DNA from: an uncultured Peptostreptococcaceae bacterium
Lineage (GTDB): Bacteria > Bacillota > Clostridia > Peptostreptococcales > Anaerovoracaceae
NCBI GenBank assembly: GCA_905235115.1
Contig: CAJOKT010000029.1
Location: forward strand, 1 to 36,298
Length of the DNA stretch: 36,298 nucleotides
Direction of reading: 5' to 3'
Below, in pieces: positions 7,472 through 16,426 of the stretch (the stretch's first letter is position 1; every line of letters begins with the position of its first letter). The position numbers and the translations under genes are program-made. The notes under the pieces are model-generated. The model searched no databases, was not told the origin of the DNA, and saw only the letters and a program-made list of their open reading frames with translations.

Positions 7472-8461
7472 ATGAAATTCACCAAAGAACAGTCTTTGGC
7501 CATGTATGAAGATCTGACTTTTGGAAGATCAATGGCCAATAAGATCGTAGAGTATATTTACGGAGGAAGAATCAATGGCGCTATACATCCCAGCCTTGGT
7601 CAGGAAGCCATAAGTGCGGGCATTCTGGAGGCGAAACGCCAGACAAGTCATGAGATATACACTCACTGCACTCATCGTCAGCAGCCTCTTATCGCCAGAA
7701 CTATCGGCCTGGATCCATTCCTCGGTGAACTCATGAACAAGAAAACCGGAATGATGAAGGGCACATCGGGAGAATATCACCTTGTTTCAATAAAGGACCA
7801 TCATCTTCCTATGCAGGGAGTCCTCGGCGCAGGCGTTGCAAACGCAACTGGATTTGCCTGGGCTCTGAAACTTGATGACAAAGATGCTGTGGTAGTATGT
7901 TCATGCGGTGACGGAGCCATGAGCGAAGGCATCGTTTATGAATCCATCAATTTAGCGGCTATCAATCATCTCCCCATCGTTTACGTTATCGAGAATAATG
8001 GTATTGCAATGAGTACACCTATTGAACTGCAGGCACCTCATGAGGACCTTTATCTCAGGGCAGCCGGATTCAACATCCCGGGCTTCAAGGTAGACGGAAA
8101 TGATGTGGAAGCAGTTACAGCAGCTCTTATGGGAGCAATTGAAACAGCAGCTTCCGGACAGCCTGTCATCGTAGAGTGCAAAACTATCAGATGGACAGGA
8201 CACTATGTCGGTGATATGCAGGCATATAGAGATACAAGTTTCCTGGATGATACGACCGGATTCGACCCGGTATACTTATATGAGCAGAAGCTCATCAGCA
8301 ATGGAGTGGCCGATGAAAAGGAACTGGCTGATATCAAAAAAGAGCAGGAAACCTTAATGGCAGATGCATTCCAGCGCGCATGGGAAGCAGAATTCCCCAG
8401 CAAGGAGGAGTGTGTGAATTACAACAATCTCTATAGCAATGAAGCAGGAGGTGAACTGTAA
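7472..8461 (+). CDS. thiamine-diphosphate E1 alpha subunit (acetoin/2-oxoacid dehydrogenase type), copy A
   Basis: 329 residues. The ThDP/Mg motif runs from G146-D147-G148 (CGDGAMSEG) to N175-N176 (IENNGIAMS), the classic GDG-x(~26)-NN spacing. Other conserved blocks are GAIHPSLGQEAISAG and the GEYHL loop. The length fits AcoA-type E1 alpha (about 325) rather than longer pyruvate enzymes. It decarboxylates a 2-oxo acid, or cleaves acetoin, and passes the acyl unit to lipoate. RBS AAGGAGG. Its stop codon overlaps the E1 beta start by one base (taATG), implying translational coupling; the same one-base overlap occurs in copy B. The substrate class (acetoin versus a 2-oxo acid) is not determined. 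Confidence 0.88.
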   Translation: MKFTKEQSLAMYEDLTFGRSMANKIVEYIYGGRINGAIHPSLGQEAISAGILEAKRQTSHEIYTHCTHRQQPLIARTIGLDPFLGELMNKKTGMMKGTSGEYHLVSIKDHHLPMQGVLGAGVANATGFAWALKLDDKDAVVVCSCGDGAMSEGIVYESINLAAINHLPIVYVIENNGIAMSTPIELQAPHEDLYLRAAGFNIPGFKVDGNDVEAVTAALMGAIETAASGQPVIVECKTIRWTGHYVGDMQAYRDTSFLDDTTGFDPVYLYEQKLISNGVADEKELADIKKEQETLMADAFQRAWEAEFPSKEECVNYNNLYSNEAGGEL

Positions 8462-9438
8462 TGAAAAAAATGATGGGTGTCGGCGCACTTAATCTTGCGC
8501 TCAATGAACTGATGGCAGATGATCCAAAGGTTATCTGTGTAGGTGAAGATATAGGCGATATGGGCGGCACATGGACCTACTTCAGGGGATTGAAGGCCAC
8601 CTATGGGACAAACAGGGTAATGCAGACCCCGATTTCTGAGAGTGGATATACCGGAGTATCAGTAGGTCTTGCATATGGCGGATACAGGCCGGTAGTAGAG
8701 TATATGTTTGCTGACTTTGCGACGCTTGCATCTGACGGAATAGTCAACGTGGCAGCAAAGGCCCGCTATAATTCAGCCGGAGCACTCAGCCTTCCTATCA
8801 CCTTTGTTTTCCCGCAGGGGGTAGGCCAGGCAGGCTGCCAGCATAGCCAGACTGTTGAAGGCTGGTTCGCAAATATTCCCGGTCTCAAACTTGTAGCTCC
8901 TACAACTCCTGCAGACCTTCGTTATTTCCTCAAAGCTGCAGTGCTTGATGACGATCCTGTTTGTTTCTTCTTCTCACGTCCCTGTGCCATGAGCATCCAG
9001 GAAGAAGTGGATGAAGACGATAAATCCGTTCCGTCACTTACCAACGCAGCTAAGATCGTTAAAGAGGGAACAGATCTCACAGTGATCGCATGGCATAGCT
9101 CTCTTCTTAAATCGATCAAGGTAGTTGAAGAAGTGGAGAAGGAAACAGGCAAGAGTATCGAGATCATCGATCCCAGAGTACTTTGCCCCTTCGACAAAGA
9201 AAAAGTATTCGAATCAGTCCGCAAAACAGGAAAAGTCGTTATCGCTAACGAAGAATGTGAGAGAGGAAGCTTTTCTTCACATATTTCCGCATGGATCGCG
9301 GAAAACTGCCTGAAGGATCTGAAGATGCCTGTTAAGAGAGTAGGCAGCTATAACACCTGCATACCTTTCGGGCAGGTTGAACAGTTCGCGCTTCCTCAGG
9401 AAGAAGACATCAAAGCTGCTATCATGTCATTACTTTAA
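8461..9438 (+). CDS. E1 beta subunit (transketolase-like), copy A
   Basis: 325 residues. The N-terminal pyrimidine-binding domain shows VICVGEDIGDMGG, PISESGYTGVSVGLAYGG and RPVVEYMFADF. The C-terminal transketolase-C domain has IIDPRVLCPFDKEKV and VIANEECERGSF. CQHSQTVEGWFANIPGLKLV carries the conserved histidine region. It forms the alpha2beta2 heterotetramer with the preceding gene product. It ends the first block; 141 bases separate it from the iron alcohol dehydrogenase. Confidence 0.88.
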   Translation: MKKMMGVGALNLALNELMADDPKVICVGEDIGDMGGTWTYFRGLKATYGTNRVMQTPISESGYTGVSVGLAYGGYRPVVEYMFADFATLASDGIVNVAAKARYNSAGALSLPITFVFPQGVGQAGCQHSQTVEGWFANIPGLKLVAPTTPADLRYFLKAAVLDDDPVCFFFSRPCAMSIQEEVDEDDKSVPSLTNAAKIVKEGTDLTVIAWHSSLLKSIKVVEEVEKETGKSIEIIDPRVLCPFDKEKVFESVRKTGKVVIANEECERGSFSSHISAWIAENCLKDLKMPVKRVGSYNTCIPFGQVEQFALPQEEDIKAAIMSLL

Positions 9439-9579
9439 ATGTCATTGAAATAGCTTCTTGATGTGCCGGGTCTCGTATCAGGCATATAGAATTTCTCTGC
9501 AGGTACTTTCAATCATAACTAACAGACCGGAAAGAGAAGATCGAATCAAAAAACAAAATAATTGATAAGGAGGCATTCA

Positions 9580-10755
9580 GTGAGAAATTTTGAATTCTAT
9601 TCACCTACACTTTACTCATTCGGAGATGGACAGGAAAAAAATGTAGGTGCACTGATCCGTCGTTTTGGAGGCACGAAAGTGCTGCTTGTACATTACGGTG
9701 GAGACTTTGTAAAATGGACAACTGCTTACGACGATGTTGTTTCAGCATTGAACGAGGCGGGTATCCCTTATGCTGAACTCACAGGAGTACAGCCTAATCC
9801 AAGAAGCGATAAAGTTTATGAAGGAATAGAGATCGGCCGTAAGGAAAACTGTGACTTTGTTCTGGCTCTCGGCGGAGGCAGCAGCATAGACTGCGCTAAG
9901 GCAGTTGCCCTTGGTATTCCTTATGATGGAGATTTCTGGGATTTCTTCAGCGAGAAGGCTAAGATCGAGACTACACTTCCGGTAGGAGTCGTCCTTACCA
10001 TAGCAGCTTCGGGAAGTGAAGGAAGCGGTCATTGTGTTATCACACATGAAAACGGAAACCTGAAGTGGGGTATTCCGCCTACAGATGTCGTAAGACCTAA
10101 ATTCGCGATCCTTAATCCCAGATATACCAGCACGTTACCCAAGTATCAGATCGCTTGCGGAGCATTCGACATGTTCTCACATGTCTGTGAAAGATACTTC
10201 ACAAGGACACCTGACGTTCGTCTTACGGACCGCATTTCTGAGGCTTTGATGCGCACTGCAGTTGAAGCCGGAAATGAAGCTGTTAAGGATCCTTCGAATT
10301 ATGCTGCTCAGGCGGATCTCATGTGGATAGGAAACCTGGCTCAGAATGACTCCAGCGGATTAGGAAGGATTCCCGAGTGGTCAAGCCATCTGATCGAGCA
10401 CGAACTCTCCGCACTGTTTGAATGTGCTCATGGCGCAGGCCTGGCTGTAGTAATGCCGGCATGGATGCAGTTTGCCATGCCTACCGGCGTGATGCGTTTC
10501 GCACAGTTCGCTGTTGAGGTCTGGGGCTGCGAAATGAACTGGGAGCACCCGGAAGTAACGGCACAGCAGGGGATCGACAGGACCCGTGCATGGGCTAAGG
10601 GAATGGGACTTCCCACCACGCTGGGAGAAGTAGGGGCTACAGAAGCGGATATTCCGGCAATAGTAGCACACAGAAAAGAAAAAGGATTCCCGATCGGATT
10701 CTATATTCCCATCAAGGAAGAAGAAATGACAGAAGTGCTGAAATTGGCGCTGTGA
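9580..10755 (+). CDS. iron-containing alcohol dehydrogenase (BDH/YqhD-like)
   Basis: 391 residues from GTG 9580, chosen because AAGGAGG lies 6 bases upstream; a TTG further upstream overlaps that site. Group III metal-dependent alcohol dehydrogenase: GGGSSIDCAKAVA nucleotide loop at ~98-110. Metal ligands D197 and H201 (CGAFDMFSHVCE), H270 and H284 (CAHGAGLAVVMP) keep the +4, +69, +14 spacing of YqhD/BdhA. It is a cytoplasmic NAD(P)H-dependent enzyme interconverting an aldehyde and a primary alcohol. In the context of abfD and a 4-hydroxybutyrate-type CoA-transferase it is the best candidate for a 4-hydroxybutyrate (succinate-semialdehyde-reducing) dehydrogenase, although the sequence looks closer to butanol dehydrogenases than to the ~371-residue 4-hydroxybutyrate enzymes. 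The function is inferred from context only. Confidence 0.88.
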   Translation: MRNFEFYSPTLYSFGDGQEKNVGALIRRFGGTKVLLVHYGGDFVKWTTAYDDVVSALNEAGIPYAELTGVQPNPRSDKVYEGIEIGRKENCDFVLALGGGSSIDCAKAVALGIPYDGDFWDFFSEKAKIETTLPVGVVLTIAASGSEGSGHCVITHENGNLKWGIPPTDVVRPKFAILNPRYTSTLPKYQIACGAFDMFSHVCERYFTRTPDVRLTDRISEALMRTAVEAGNEAVKDPSNYAAQADLMWIGNLAQNDSSGLGRIPEWSSHLIEHELSALFECAHGAGLAVVMPAWMQFAMPTGVMRFAQFAVEVWGCEMNWEHPEVTAQQGIDRTRAWAKGMGLPTTLGEVGATEADIPAIVAHRKEKGFPIGFYIPIKEEEMTEVLKLAL

Positions 10756-10772
10756 TGGTCATGTAAGAAACA

Positions 10773-10807
10773 AAAGGCGTCTTTTGCTACCTGCAGGAGG
10801 CGCCTTT
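10773..10807 (+). terminator. hairpin between alcohol dehydrogenase and MFS gene
   Basis: AAAGGCG pairs with CGCCTTT and the stem continues with G-U pairs (TCTTTT with AGGAGG). The AGGAGG inside it is too far (23 bases) from the next ATG to be its ribosome binding site. There is only a short T run, so this is a partial terminator or processing site. Confidence 0.45.
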
Positions 10808-10823
10808 CATAAAAAGGAAAAGT

Positions 10824-12077
10824 ATGGAAAAGAAGAAATTCAGCGGGTATTTGATGGCACTCCTGTGCTTTATATTTATTTTTATTAACATGGGGACACT
10901 GAATTCTCTGGGTGTATTCATGCCGTCTCTGGTAAAGGAAACCGGATACACAACTGCGCAGATAAGCCTGATGTTTACCTTTGCAGGCGTTGGAGCTGCC
11001 CTGACCGGAATGACGATAACCCCCCATGCGCTGAAAAAAATTGGCGAAAAGAACTGTATGCTGTGTACGGTAATGCTCACCGCGTGTCATCTGCTGATAT
11101 ACAGTTTTACAAGTCAGCTGGCGGTACTGTATTTAGGGGCTTTGATAGCAGGTATAGCGATAGGCATAGGCCTGTATGCCGCCTGCAGTGCGATAATCGG
11201 AAACTGGTTTATCAAAAATAGGCTCACAGTGCTCAGCATCATAAGCGCAGGATCCGGGACCGGAAGCGCATTTATCAATATGTTTTCCGGGCAGTCCATA
11301 GTTGCAATAGGTTACAGGAGCACATACAGGATACTTGCCATTATGGTCATTGCGGTCGGTCTGGTCATATATTTTCTGATCAAGAACAAGCCGGAGGACA
11401 TAGGGCAAAATGCATTGCAGGACGATGTCATGGCTGAAATGCAAGGCGATAAAGCTGAGGCGGACGGCATCACCATAAAAGAAGCTCTTAAGGGACCGTC
11501 GTTTTATATGCTATTTGCAGCAGCTGTGCTTGGCAGCGTAGCCTGGACCGGCATCAATATGTACCTTATTACGCTGATATCATCAAATTATGGTATGCCG
11601 GTAAACGTGGCTACCAGATACGATGCTCTTCTGAGGATATGTGTTGTAGTATTCCTTCTTGTGGGAGGACGAATCGTCGAAAAGATCGGAATAAGGGCAT
11701 ATGTGCTGTTTGTAGGTATTTGCATGTCTGTGGGAATCACCATAATAGTCCTGACCGGCAGCAGTCTGATCGGAATACCTGTACTTCTTGCCGCAGTAAT
11801 GATAATGATCTCAGTAGGCGGATCCCATGGCAATGCCAATAATCAGATGCTCGCTAACAATGTGTTCGGCAGAAAAGACTTCAGAACCATTCAGGCATAT
11901 CTTGTATCGGGCGGCAATACCGGAATAGCGCTGTCGGCCATTCTGGCCAGGCCGTGGATAGGAGATGACGGCAGTACTTTGGGATGCTTTAAGCTGTTCC
12001 TGATATGCACGTTAGTGTGGCTTATCCTTGTTCTTATGGCGATAAGGATGACGCCCTACAAGAAGAATATTAAGTAG
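10824..12077 (+). CDS. MFS transporter, 12 predicted membrane segments
   Basis: 417 residues, hydrophobic throughout. The first segment begins at residue ~9 (YLMALLCFIFIFINMG), and a cytoplasmic loop of about 40 charged residues (KNKPEDIGQ through TIKEALKG) separates the two six-helix halves, the standard MFS layout. The closest architecture is the monocarboxylate/oxalate-formate antiporter-like branch, judged from the SLGVFMPSLVKETGYTTAQIS start. RBS AAAGGAAA. It follows the alcohol dehydrogenase by 68 bases. Likely uptake or export of a small organic acid or alcohol handled by the cluster; the substrate is not readable. Confidence 0.85.
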   Translation: MEKKKFSGYLMALLCFIFIFINMGTLNSLGVFMPSLVKETGYTTAQISLMFTFAGVGAALTGMTITPHALKKIGEKNCMLCTVMLTACHLLIYSFTSQLAVLYLGALIAGIAIGIGLYAACSAIIGNWFIKNRLTVLSIISAGSGTGSAFINMFSGQSIVAIGYRSTYRILAIMVIAVGLVIYFLIKNKPEDIGQNALQDDVMAEMQGDKAEADGITIKEALKGPSFYMLFAAAVLGSVAWTGINMYLITLISSNYGMPVNVATRYDALLRICVVVFLLVGGRIVEKIGIRAYVLFVGICMSVGITIIVLTGSSLIGIPVLLAAVMIMISVGGSHGNANNQMLANNVFGRKDFRTIQAYLVSGGNTGIALSAILARPWIGDDGSTLGCFKLFLICTLVWLILVLMAIRMTPYKKNIK

Positions 12078-12361
12078 AGCAGTAACATCGGCAGTAAAAA
12101 ATACGATTTTAGGGAGATACCGCAGAGATAACAGGGCAGACTATCAATGTAGACCCCGGAGTAATACTCAGATGACTGATAAGTACTACTATCGTATGAA
12201 TTCAGGATGACACAAAGGGTGAAATCATATAAGATTCACTTTTTTATAGGCATGCCGGTATGTTGTTATAAAGCATTACTTTTGCAACAATGTGAATGGG
12301 TAAATGGAGATGTTTGCCTATGGAATCAATATCTTAAACGAATAATGGAGGTATATCAATC
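12078..12361. other. intergenic leader before dehydrogenase block B
   Basis: 284 bases without a supported gene. It contains the perfect palindrome GGCATGCC near 12250 and a weak inverted repeat (TGTTG near 12260 with CAACA near 12297), followed by an RBS (AATGGAGG) for the lipoyl gene at 12362. It probably holds the promoter and operator of the second block, but I find no convincing -35/-10 pair and no clear terminator for the MFS gene. Confidence 0.4.
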
Positions 12362-12598
12362 ATGGTAGAAATTCAGGTTCCCCAGCTGGGACAGACAAAT
12401 CTTGAAGTAACTATTGAAAACTGGTGCGTAGAAGAAGGCGGCCATATCGAGAAGGGAGAGCCTCTCTATGAACTTTCCAATGAGAAGCTCAGTCAGGAAA
12501 TAGACAGCCCGGTCTCCGGGACAGTGACCAGACTGATCAAGGTAAAAGGTGATGTTGTGAATCCCGGCGACTTCATCGCTGAGATAGAAGAGGATTAA
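12362..12598 (+). CDS. stand-alone lipoyl carrier protein (split E2 lipoyl domain), copy B
   Basis: 78 residues, exactly the length of copy A and clearly paralogous (VPQLGQTNLEVTIENW, GGHIEKGEPLYELSN). The lipoylated lysine is K42 in LSNEKLSQEI, followed by DSPVSGTVTRLIKVKGD. It is a complete lipoyl domain and nothing else. Two bases separate its stop from the E2 catalytic gene, which is a likely place for the ancestral E2 to have been split, or shows tight translational coupling. It should be a substrate of the lipoate ligase at 21227. Confidence 0.87.
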   Translation: MVEIQVPQLGQTNLEVTIENWCVEEGGHIEKGEPLYELSNEKLSQEIDSPVSGTVTRLIKVKGDVVNPGDFIAEIEED

Positions 12599-12600
12599 CG

Positions 12601-13317
12601 ATGGCAATGGAAACCACTAATGATGGAAAGCGTATCAAAGAAAGCTACGAAATATCCAAAACACGAAAGTTTTTAGGCGGGAAGCTTATTGAAGCCACCC
12701 GGGACTTTCCGCAGGGAACCGGAAGCACATATTTTGCTATGGAACCCCTGCAGGAACTGAAAAAGAAACTTTGCGAACAGAATCCGCATGTTACCTATAC
12801 GTCTCTGTTCACAAAACTGGCTGCAGAAGGGTTAAAGAAGCACCCTATAATGAATTCTGCCCTGATCGACAACAAAACATTCTATGTATATGATTCCATC
12901 AACATAGGTGTAGGAGTCGGTCTGGAGGAAGGCGTAATGATGGTAGTCATCAAAGAGGCTCAGGATAAGAATATATTCGAGATCTCCGATGAGCTGCAGG
13001 AGGACATAACCCTTCTGAAAAACAAGAAGCTGCCTTGGGACCGAATGATGGGATCCACCTTTACGGTCAGCAATATGGGCATGCTGGGAGTAGAACAGTT
13101 CACTCCGTTTACTACCGTTCCGGAAACGGCGATCCTTGGGATCGGACAGACCTACAGGCGTCCCTGGGTGAACGAGGACGACTCCATTACAGCTCATGAC
13201 GTATGCTGCCTCAGCTGCACAGTCAACCACGCCGCTGTGGACGGACTCCACGGAGGCTTATATCTGAAGACCATGCTCGAGCTGGTCAAACATCCTGCAG
13301 ACTTTATGGGTCTGTAA
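12601..13317 (+). CDS. E2 acyltransferase catalytic domain only, copy B
   Basis: 238 residues covering just the E2 inner-core domain. The active site HAAVDG (H210, D214-G215), the GSTFTVSNMGMLGVEQFTPF strand pair and the INIGVGVGLEEGVM block are intact. As in copy A, no lipoyl domain and no peripheral-subunit-binding domain are present. AGAGGA lies 7 bases before ATG, inside the end of the lipoyl gene. The closely shared PIMNSALID and EAQDKNIFEISDEL blocks show common ancestry with the gene at 6747. Confidence 0.88.
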   Translation: MAMETTNDGKRIKESYEISKTRKFLGGKLIEATRDFPQGTGSTYFAMEPLQELKKKLCEQNPHVTYTSLFTKLAAEGLKKHPIMNSALIDNKTFYVYDSINIGVGVGLEEGVMMVVIKEAQDKNIFEISDELQEDITLLKNKKLPWDRMMGSTFTVSNMGMLGVEQFTPFTTVPETAILGIGQTYRRPWVNEDDSITAHDVCCLSCTVNHAAVDGLHGGLYLKTMLELVKHPADFMGL

Positions 13318-13350
13318 AAGCACAACATACAGTTAGTAAGGAGGAAAAGA

Positions 13351-14349
13351 ATGGACTTTACAAAACAGCAAATGCTGGATATGTATTCCGAACTTGCCCG
13401 CTCCAGAGTTCTCGGTGAACTGATGAAGGAGTATATCGCAAGCGGCAAGATCTCCGGAGCTATCCATCCCTGCCTTGGACAGGAGGCTATAACCTCAGGC
13501 ATTATTTCCGCGGCTAAGATCACCGGACTCAATATTTACAACACCGGAACTCACCGCGGACAGACCCTTATGGCTTATAAGGTCGGATTCTCACCGTTCA
13601 TCGGCGAGATACTCGGCCGCACCAGCGGTGCCAACGACGGCATCTCAGGTGAGTATCACCTCACTGACATTGAAAAAGGCCTTATCCCCGCAACCGGAGG
13701 ATTAGGCGGAACATGGGGAATCCTTGACGGCGTGGCCTGGGCAATCAAACAGCAGGGCCGTACAAATGACACAGTAGTTCTTGCACCTTATGGTGACGGG
13801 GCTGCCAGCGAAGGCCCCACATTCGAAGCACTTAATATCGCTATGCTCTACAAGCTTCCGATCCTCTTCTTCATTGAGAACAACGGATGGGCAATGTCCA
13901 CACCGGTCTCCAAGCAGTGGCCTACGGATAACCTTGCAGACAGAGCAAAGGGATTCGGAATGCAGGCCGTTACGGTCGACGGAAACGACATCTGCGCAGT
14001 AACAGAGGCAGTTATCAACGGCTTCAAACTTGCACAGGAGTGCATCCCCAACATGGTGGAAGTCAAGACTACCCGCTGGGAAGCTCACTTCCTGGGAGAT
14101 CCGCAGGAAATGTATCGTGACACAAGTTATCTGCAGCACCTTGACGAGATCGATCCGCTTCTCATCCACGAGAAGAAGCTGAAGGATCTTGGTTATGCTG
14201 ATGATGAATACATCAAAGAGATCAAGGCTGAAATGGCCAAAGAGATCGAAGATGCATTCGACTACAATTTGAAGCAGCCGCTTCCTACCCGTGAATCTGT
14301 TTTGGACTACAACAGACTCTATTCAAACAATGCAGGAGGTGAGATCTAA
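13351..14349 (+). CDS. thiamine-diphosphate E1 alpha subunit, copy B
   Basis: 332 residues. The ThDP motif runs from G148-D149-G150 (PYGDGAASEG) to N177-N178 (IENNGWAMS). GAIHPCLGQEAITSG and ISGEYHL align with copy A. Substrate-pocket stretches differ (for example NTGTHRGQTLMAYKVG here versus THCTHRQQPLIARTIG in A), so the two complexes may have different substrates. RBS AAGGAGG. The stop overlaps the E1 beta ATG by one base, exactly as in copy A. Confidence 0.88.
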   Translation: MDFTKQQMLDMYSELARSRVLGELMKEYIASGKISGAIHPCLGQEAITSGIISAAKITGLNIYNTGTHRGQTLMAYKVGFSPFIGEILGRTSGANDGISGEYHLTDIEKGLIPATGGLGGTWGILDGVAWAIKQQGRTNDTVVLAPYGDGAASEGPTFEALNIAMLYKLPILFFIENNGWAMSTPVSKQWPTDNLADRAKGFGMQAVTVDGNDICAVTEAVINGFKLAQECIPNMVEVKTTRWEAHFLGDPQEMYRDTSYLQHLDEIDPLLIHEKKLKDLGYADDEYIKEIKAEMAKEIEDAFDYNLKQPLPTRESVLDYNRLYSNNAGGEI

Positions 14350-15356
14350 TGTCAGAAATGATCCTTCTTAGAGCCCACGCCTTAGCCCTTTATGAGGAAA
14401 TGGCAAGGGACGATAAAATTATTTGCGTAGGCGAAGACATCGGCCCCTACGGCGGTATTTGGAAGACCTTCTCAGGTCTCCAGCAGATGTATGGTGACGG
14501 ACAGACTACTATCGGAGGAAGAGTTCTCCAGATGCCCATGGAAGAGGCCGGATACAGCCTTTTTGCTTGCGGAGCAGCAATGATGGGTTACAGACCTGTC
14601 GTAGAGATCATGTACGCTGACTTCTCAACTCTGGCATTTGAGGCCATCGTTGACGTTGCAGCCAAGTTCCGTTACAACGCACAGGGCAAAAACTCCCTGC
14701 CCATCACCTTCATCCTTCCCCAGGGCGTAGGAGCAGGCAGCGGAGCCCACCACTCTCAGAGCGTAGAATCCTGGTATGCAAACGTTCCCGGTCTTAAGAT
14801 CGTGGCTCCGTCAACTCCCAGCGATGTACGCGCATTCCTCAGAGCTTCGATCAGAGACGATGACCCCGTACTCTTTATCTGGCACAGAGGCCTGATGATG
14901 GGAAAGGAAGATGTTCCTGACACATTGGCGCCTGAAGATGTTCCGGCTCTCACAAACGCAGCCAAGATCGTTAAGGAAGGCAACGACCTTACAGTAGTGG
15001 CTTATCAGCGTTCACTGGCAGTAGCTCAGGTTGCAGCTCAGGAAGTTGAAGCCGAGACCGGCAAGACGATCGAGATCATAGATCCGAGAGTTCTTATCCC
15101 GTTCGACAAGGAAGCTATGTTCAAGTCTCTCAGAAAGACAGGAAGGCTCCTTGTTTCCCATGATGCTCCCGAGAGAGGCGGCTTCGGCAGCCAGATCATA
15201 ACATGGGCTGTTGAGGAACTGGGCACAGAACTCAAGAACAACCCGGTCAGCGTATGCGGAAAGAACATCGTTATTCCTTTTAATAAACTCGAGGATTACG
15301 TGGTTCCCAATAAGGACGAGTTAAAAGCAGGAATGAAGAAAGCACTGGGACTTTAA
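14349..15356 (+). CDS. E1 beta subunit, copy B
   Basis: 335 residues, transketolase-like. IICVGEDIGPYGGIW, PMEEAGYSLFACGAAMMGY and RPVVEIMYADFS form the N-terminal domain; IIDPRVLIPFDKEAMF and LLVSHDAPERGGFG lie in the C-terminal domain. It carries an insert absent from copy A (DGQTTIGGRV, about residues 48-57), making it ten residues longer overall. It pairs with the E1 alpha gene directly before it. The zinc alcohol dehydrogenase follows 13 bases later. Confidence 0.88.
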   Translation: MSEMILLRAHALALYEEMARDDKIICVGEDIGPYGGIWKTFSGLQQMYGDGQTTIGGRVLQMPMEEAGYSLFACGAAMMGYRPVVEIMYADFSTLAFEAIVDVAAKFRYNAQGKNSLPITFILPQGVGAGSGAHHSQSVESWYANVPGLKIVAPSTPSDVRAFLRASIRDDDPVLFIWHRGLMMGKEDVPDTLAPEDVPALTNAAKIVKEGNDLTVVAYQRSLAVAQVAAQEVEAETGKTIEIIDPRVLIPFDKEAMFKSLRKTGRLLVSHDAPERGGFGSQIITWAVEELGTELKNNPVSVCGKNIVIPFNKLEDYVVPNKDELKAGMKKALGL

Positions 15357-15369
15357 AAGGAGATCAGTC

Positions 15370-16416
15370 ATGAAAGCAGTAAGAAAAATGGATCACGGCA
15401 TCGGATTCGTTTCCTGTGTGGACATACCCGAGCCTCAGATCGTAAGGCCGAATGACGTCAAGATCAAAGTTGAATACTGCGGCATCTGCGGCACAGACGA
15501 TCACATCGTAAATCATGGCCTTGAACCCCCTAAGGCGCCCCTTCCGGTCCCGGTGACCCTGGGACATGAGTACAGCGGCACTGTAGTTGAGGTAGGACCT
15601 GAAGTAACCGGCATAAAGGTAGGCGATCGTGTCACCACGGGCGGACTCACAGGTTTCTGCGGCCGCTGCCTGCTTTGCATCGGAGGCTTTATCGGAGGAT
15701 GCGCCACTGCCAAGAGCATCGGTTACGAGTGCGACGGCGCCATGGCGGAATACATCGTCCATGAAGAATCCTACATGTTCAAGCTTCCCGACAACATGTC
15801 CTTCGAGGCAGGTGCTCTGATCGAGCCTGCGGCAGTAGCTTGCCACGCGGTATTCGAGAGAGCCAAGATCACGCCGACAGACGTTGTAATGGTCATGGGA
15901 GCAGGTCCTATCGGACTTCTGGTCATGCAGTTCGCCAAGCTGACAGGAGCGACGGTAGGCATAGTAGATGTATCTGCGGCTTCAGGCAAACTGGAGCTTG
16001 CAAAGAAACTTGGCGCAGACTTCGTATTCGAGAACGACAAGATGGACGTGACATCAACTGTGCTTCAGATGACAGGCGGCCGCGGCGTCAATGTAACGTT
16101 CGACTGCACATCCAACCCGAAGTGCATAGATCAGGCGATCCTTATGACCGGCTTCAACGGTCAGGTCATGTTGGTTGGAACTCCTCCCGCGGACGGTTAC
16201 AAGCTCGATCGCATGCTGATATCCTTCATGAAGGAACAGACGCTCCAGAATGCTTTTGCTCATAATGTGTTCACATGGCCTAAGGCTATCAACCTTATCG
16301 CGACAGGACGCATCCAGGTTGAACCGCTTGTAAGTCACAAGTTCAAATTTGATGATTGCGAAGAAGCATTTTCACTCAAGGATCCCACAAAGATCAAGAT
16401 ATTGATGCATCCATAG
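15370..16416 (+). CDS. zinc-dependent alcohol dehydrogenase (MDR superfamily), second
   Basis: 348 residues. Catalytic zinc ligands C40 (CGICGTDDH) and H66/E67 (LGHEYSG); structural zinc C97, C100, C103 and C111 (CGRCLLCIGGFIGGC). Nucleotide motif GAGPIGLLVMQ near residue 177. Family features resemble 2,3-butanediol and other secondary-alcohol dehydrogenases. It is only distantly similar to the MDR enzyme at 5400. That gene precedes block A whereas this one follows block B, so the order of the two units is permuted. RBS AAAAGGAGA. A strong terminator follows. Confidence 0.88.
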   Translation: MKAVRKMDHGIGFVSCVDIPEPQIVRPNDVKIKVEYCGICGTDDHIVNHGLEPPKAPLPVPVTLGHEYSGTVVEVGPEVTGIKVGDRVTTGGLTGFCGRCLLCIGGFIGGCATAKSIGYECDGAMAEYIVHEESYMFKLPDNMSFEAGALIEPAAVACHAVFERAKITPTDVVMVMGAGPIGLLVMQFAKLTGATVGIVDVSAASGKLELAKKLGADFVFENDKMDVTSTVLQMTGGRGVNVTFDCTSNPKCIDQAILMTGFNGQVMLVGTPPADGYKLDRMLISFMKEQTLQNAFAHNVFTWPKAINLIATGRIQVEPLVSHKFKFDDCEEAFSLKDPTKIKILMHP

Positions 16417-16426
16417 GCGGTTTGCA

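Noticed and set aside
9562-9579. TTG start for the iron alcohol dehydrogenase
   Set aside because: It precedes and overlaps the AAGGAGG site that serves GTG 9580; the added residues are not family-like.
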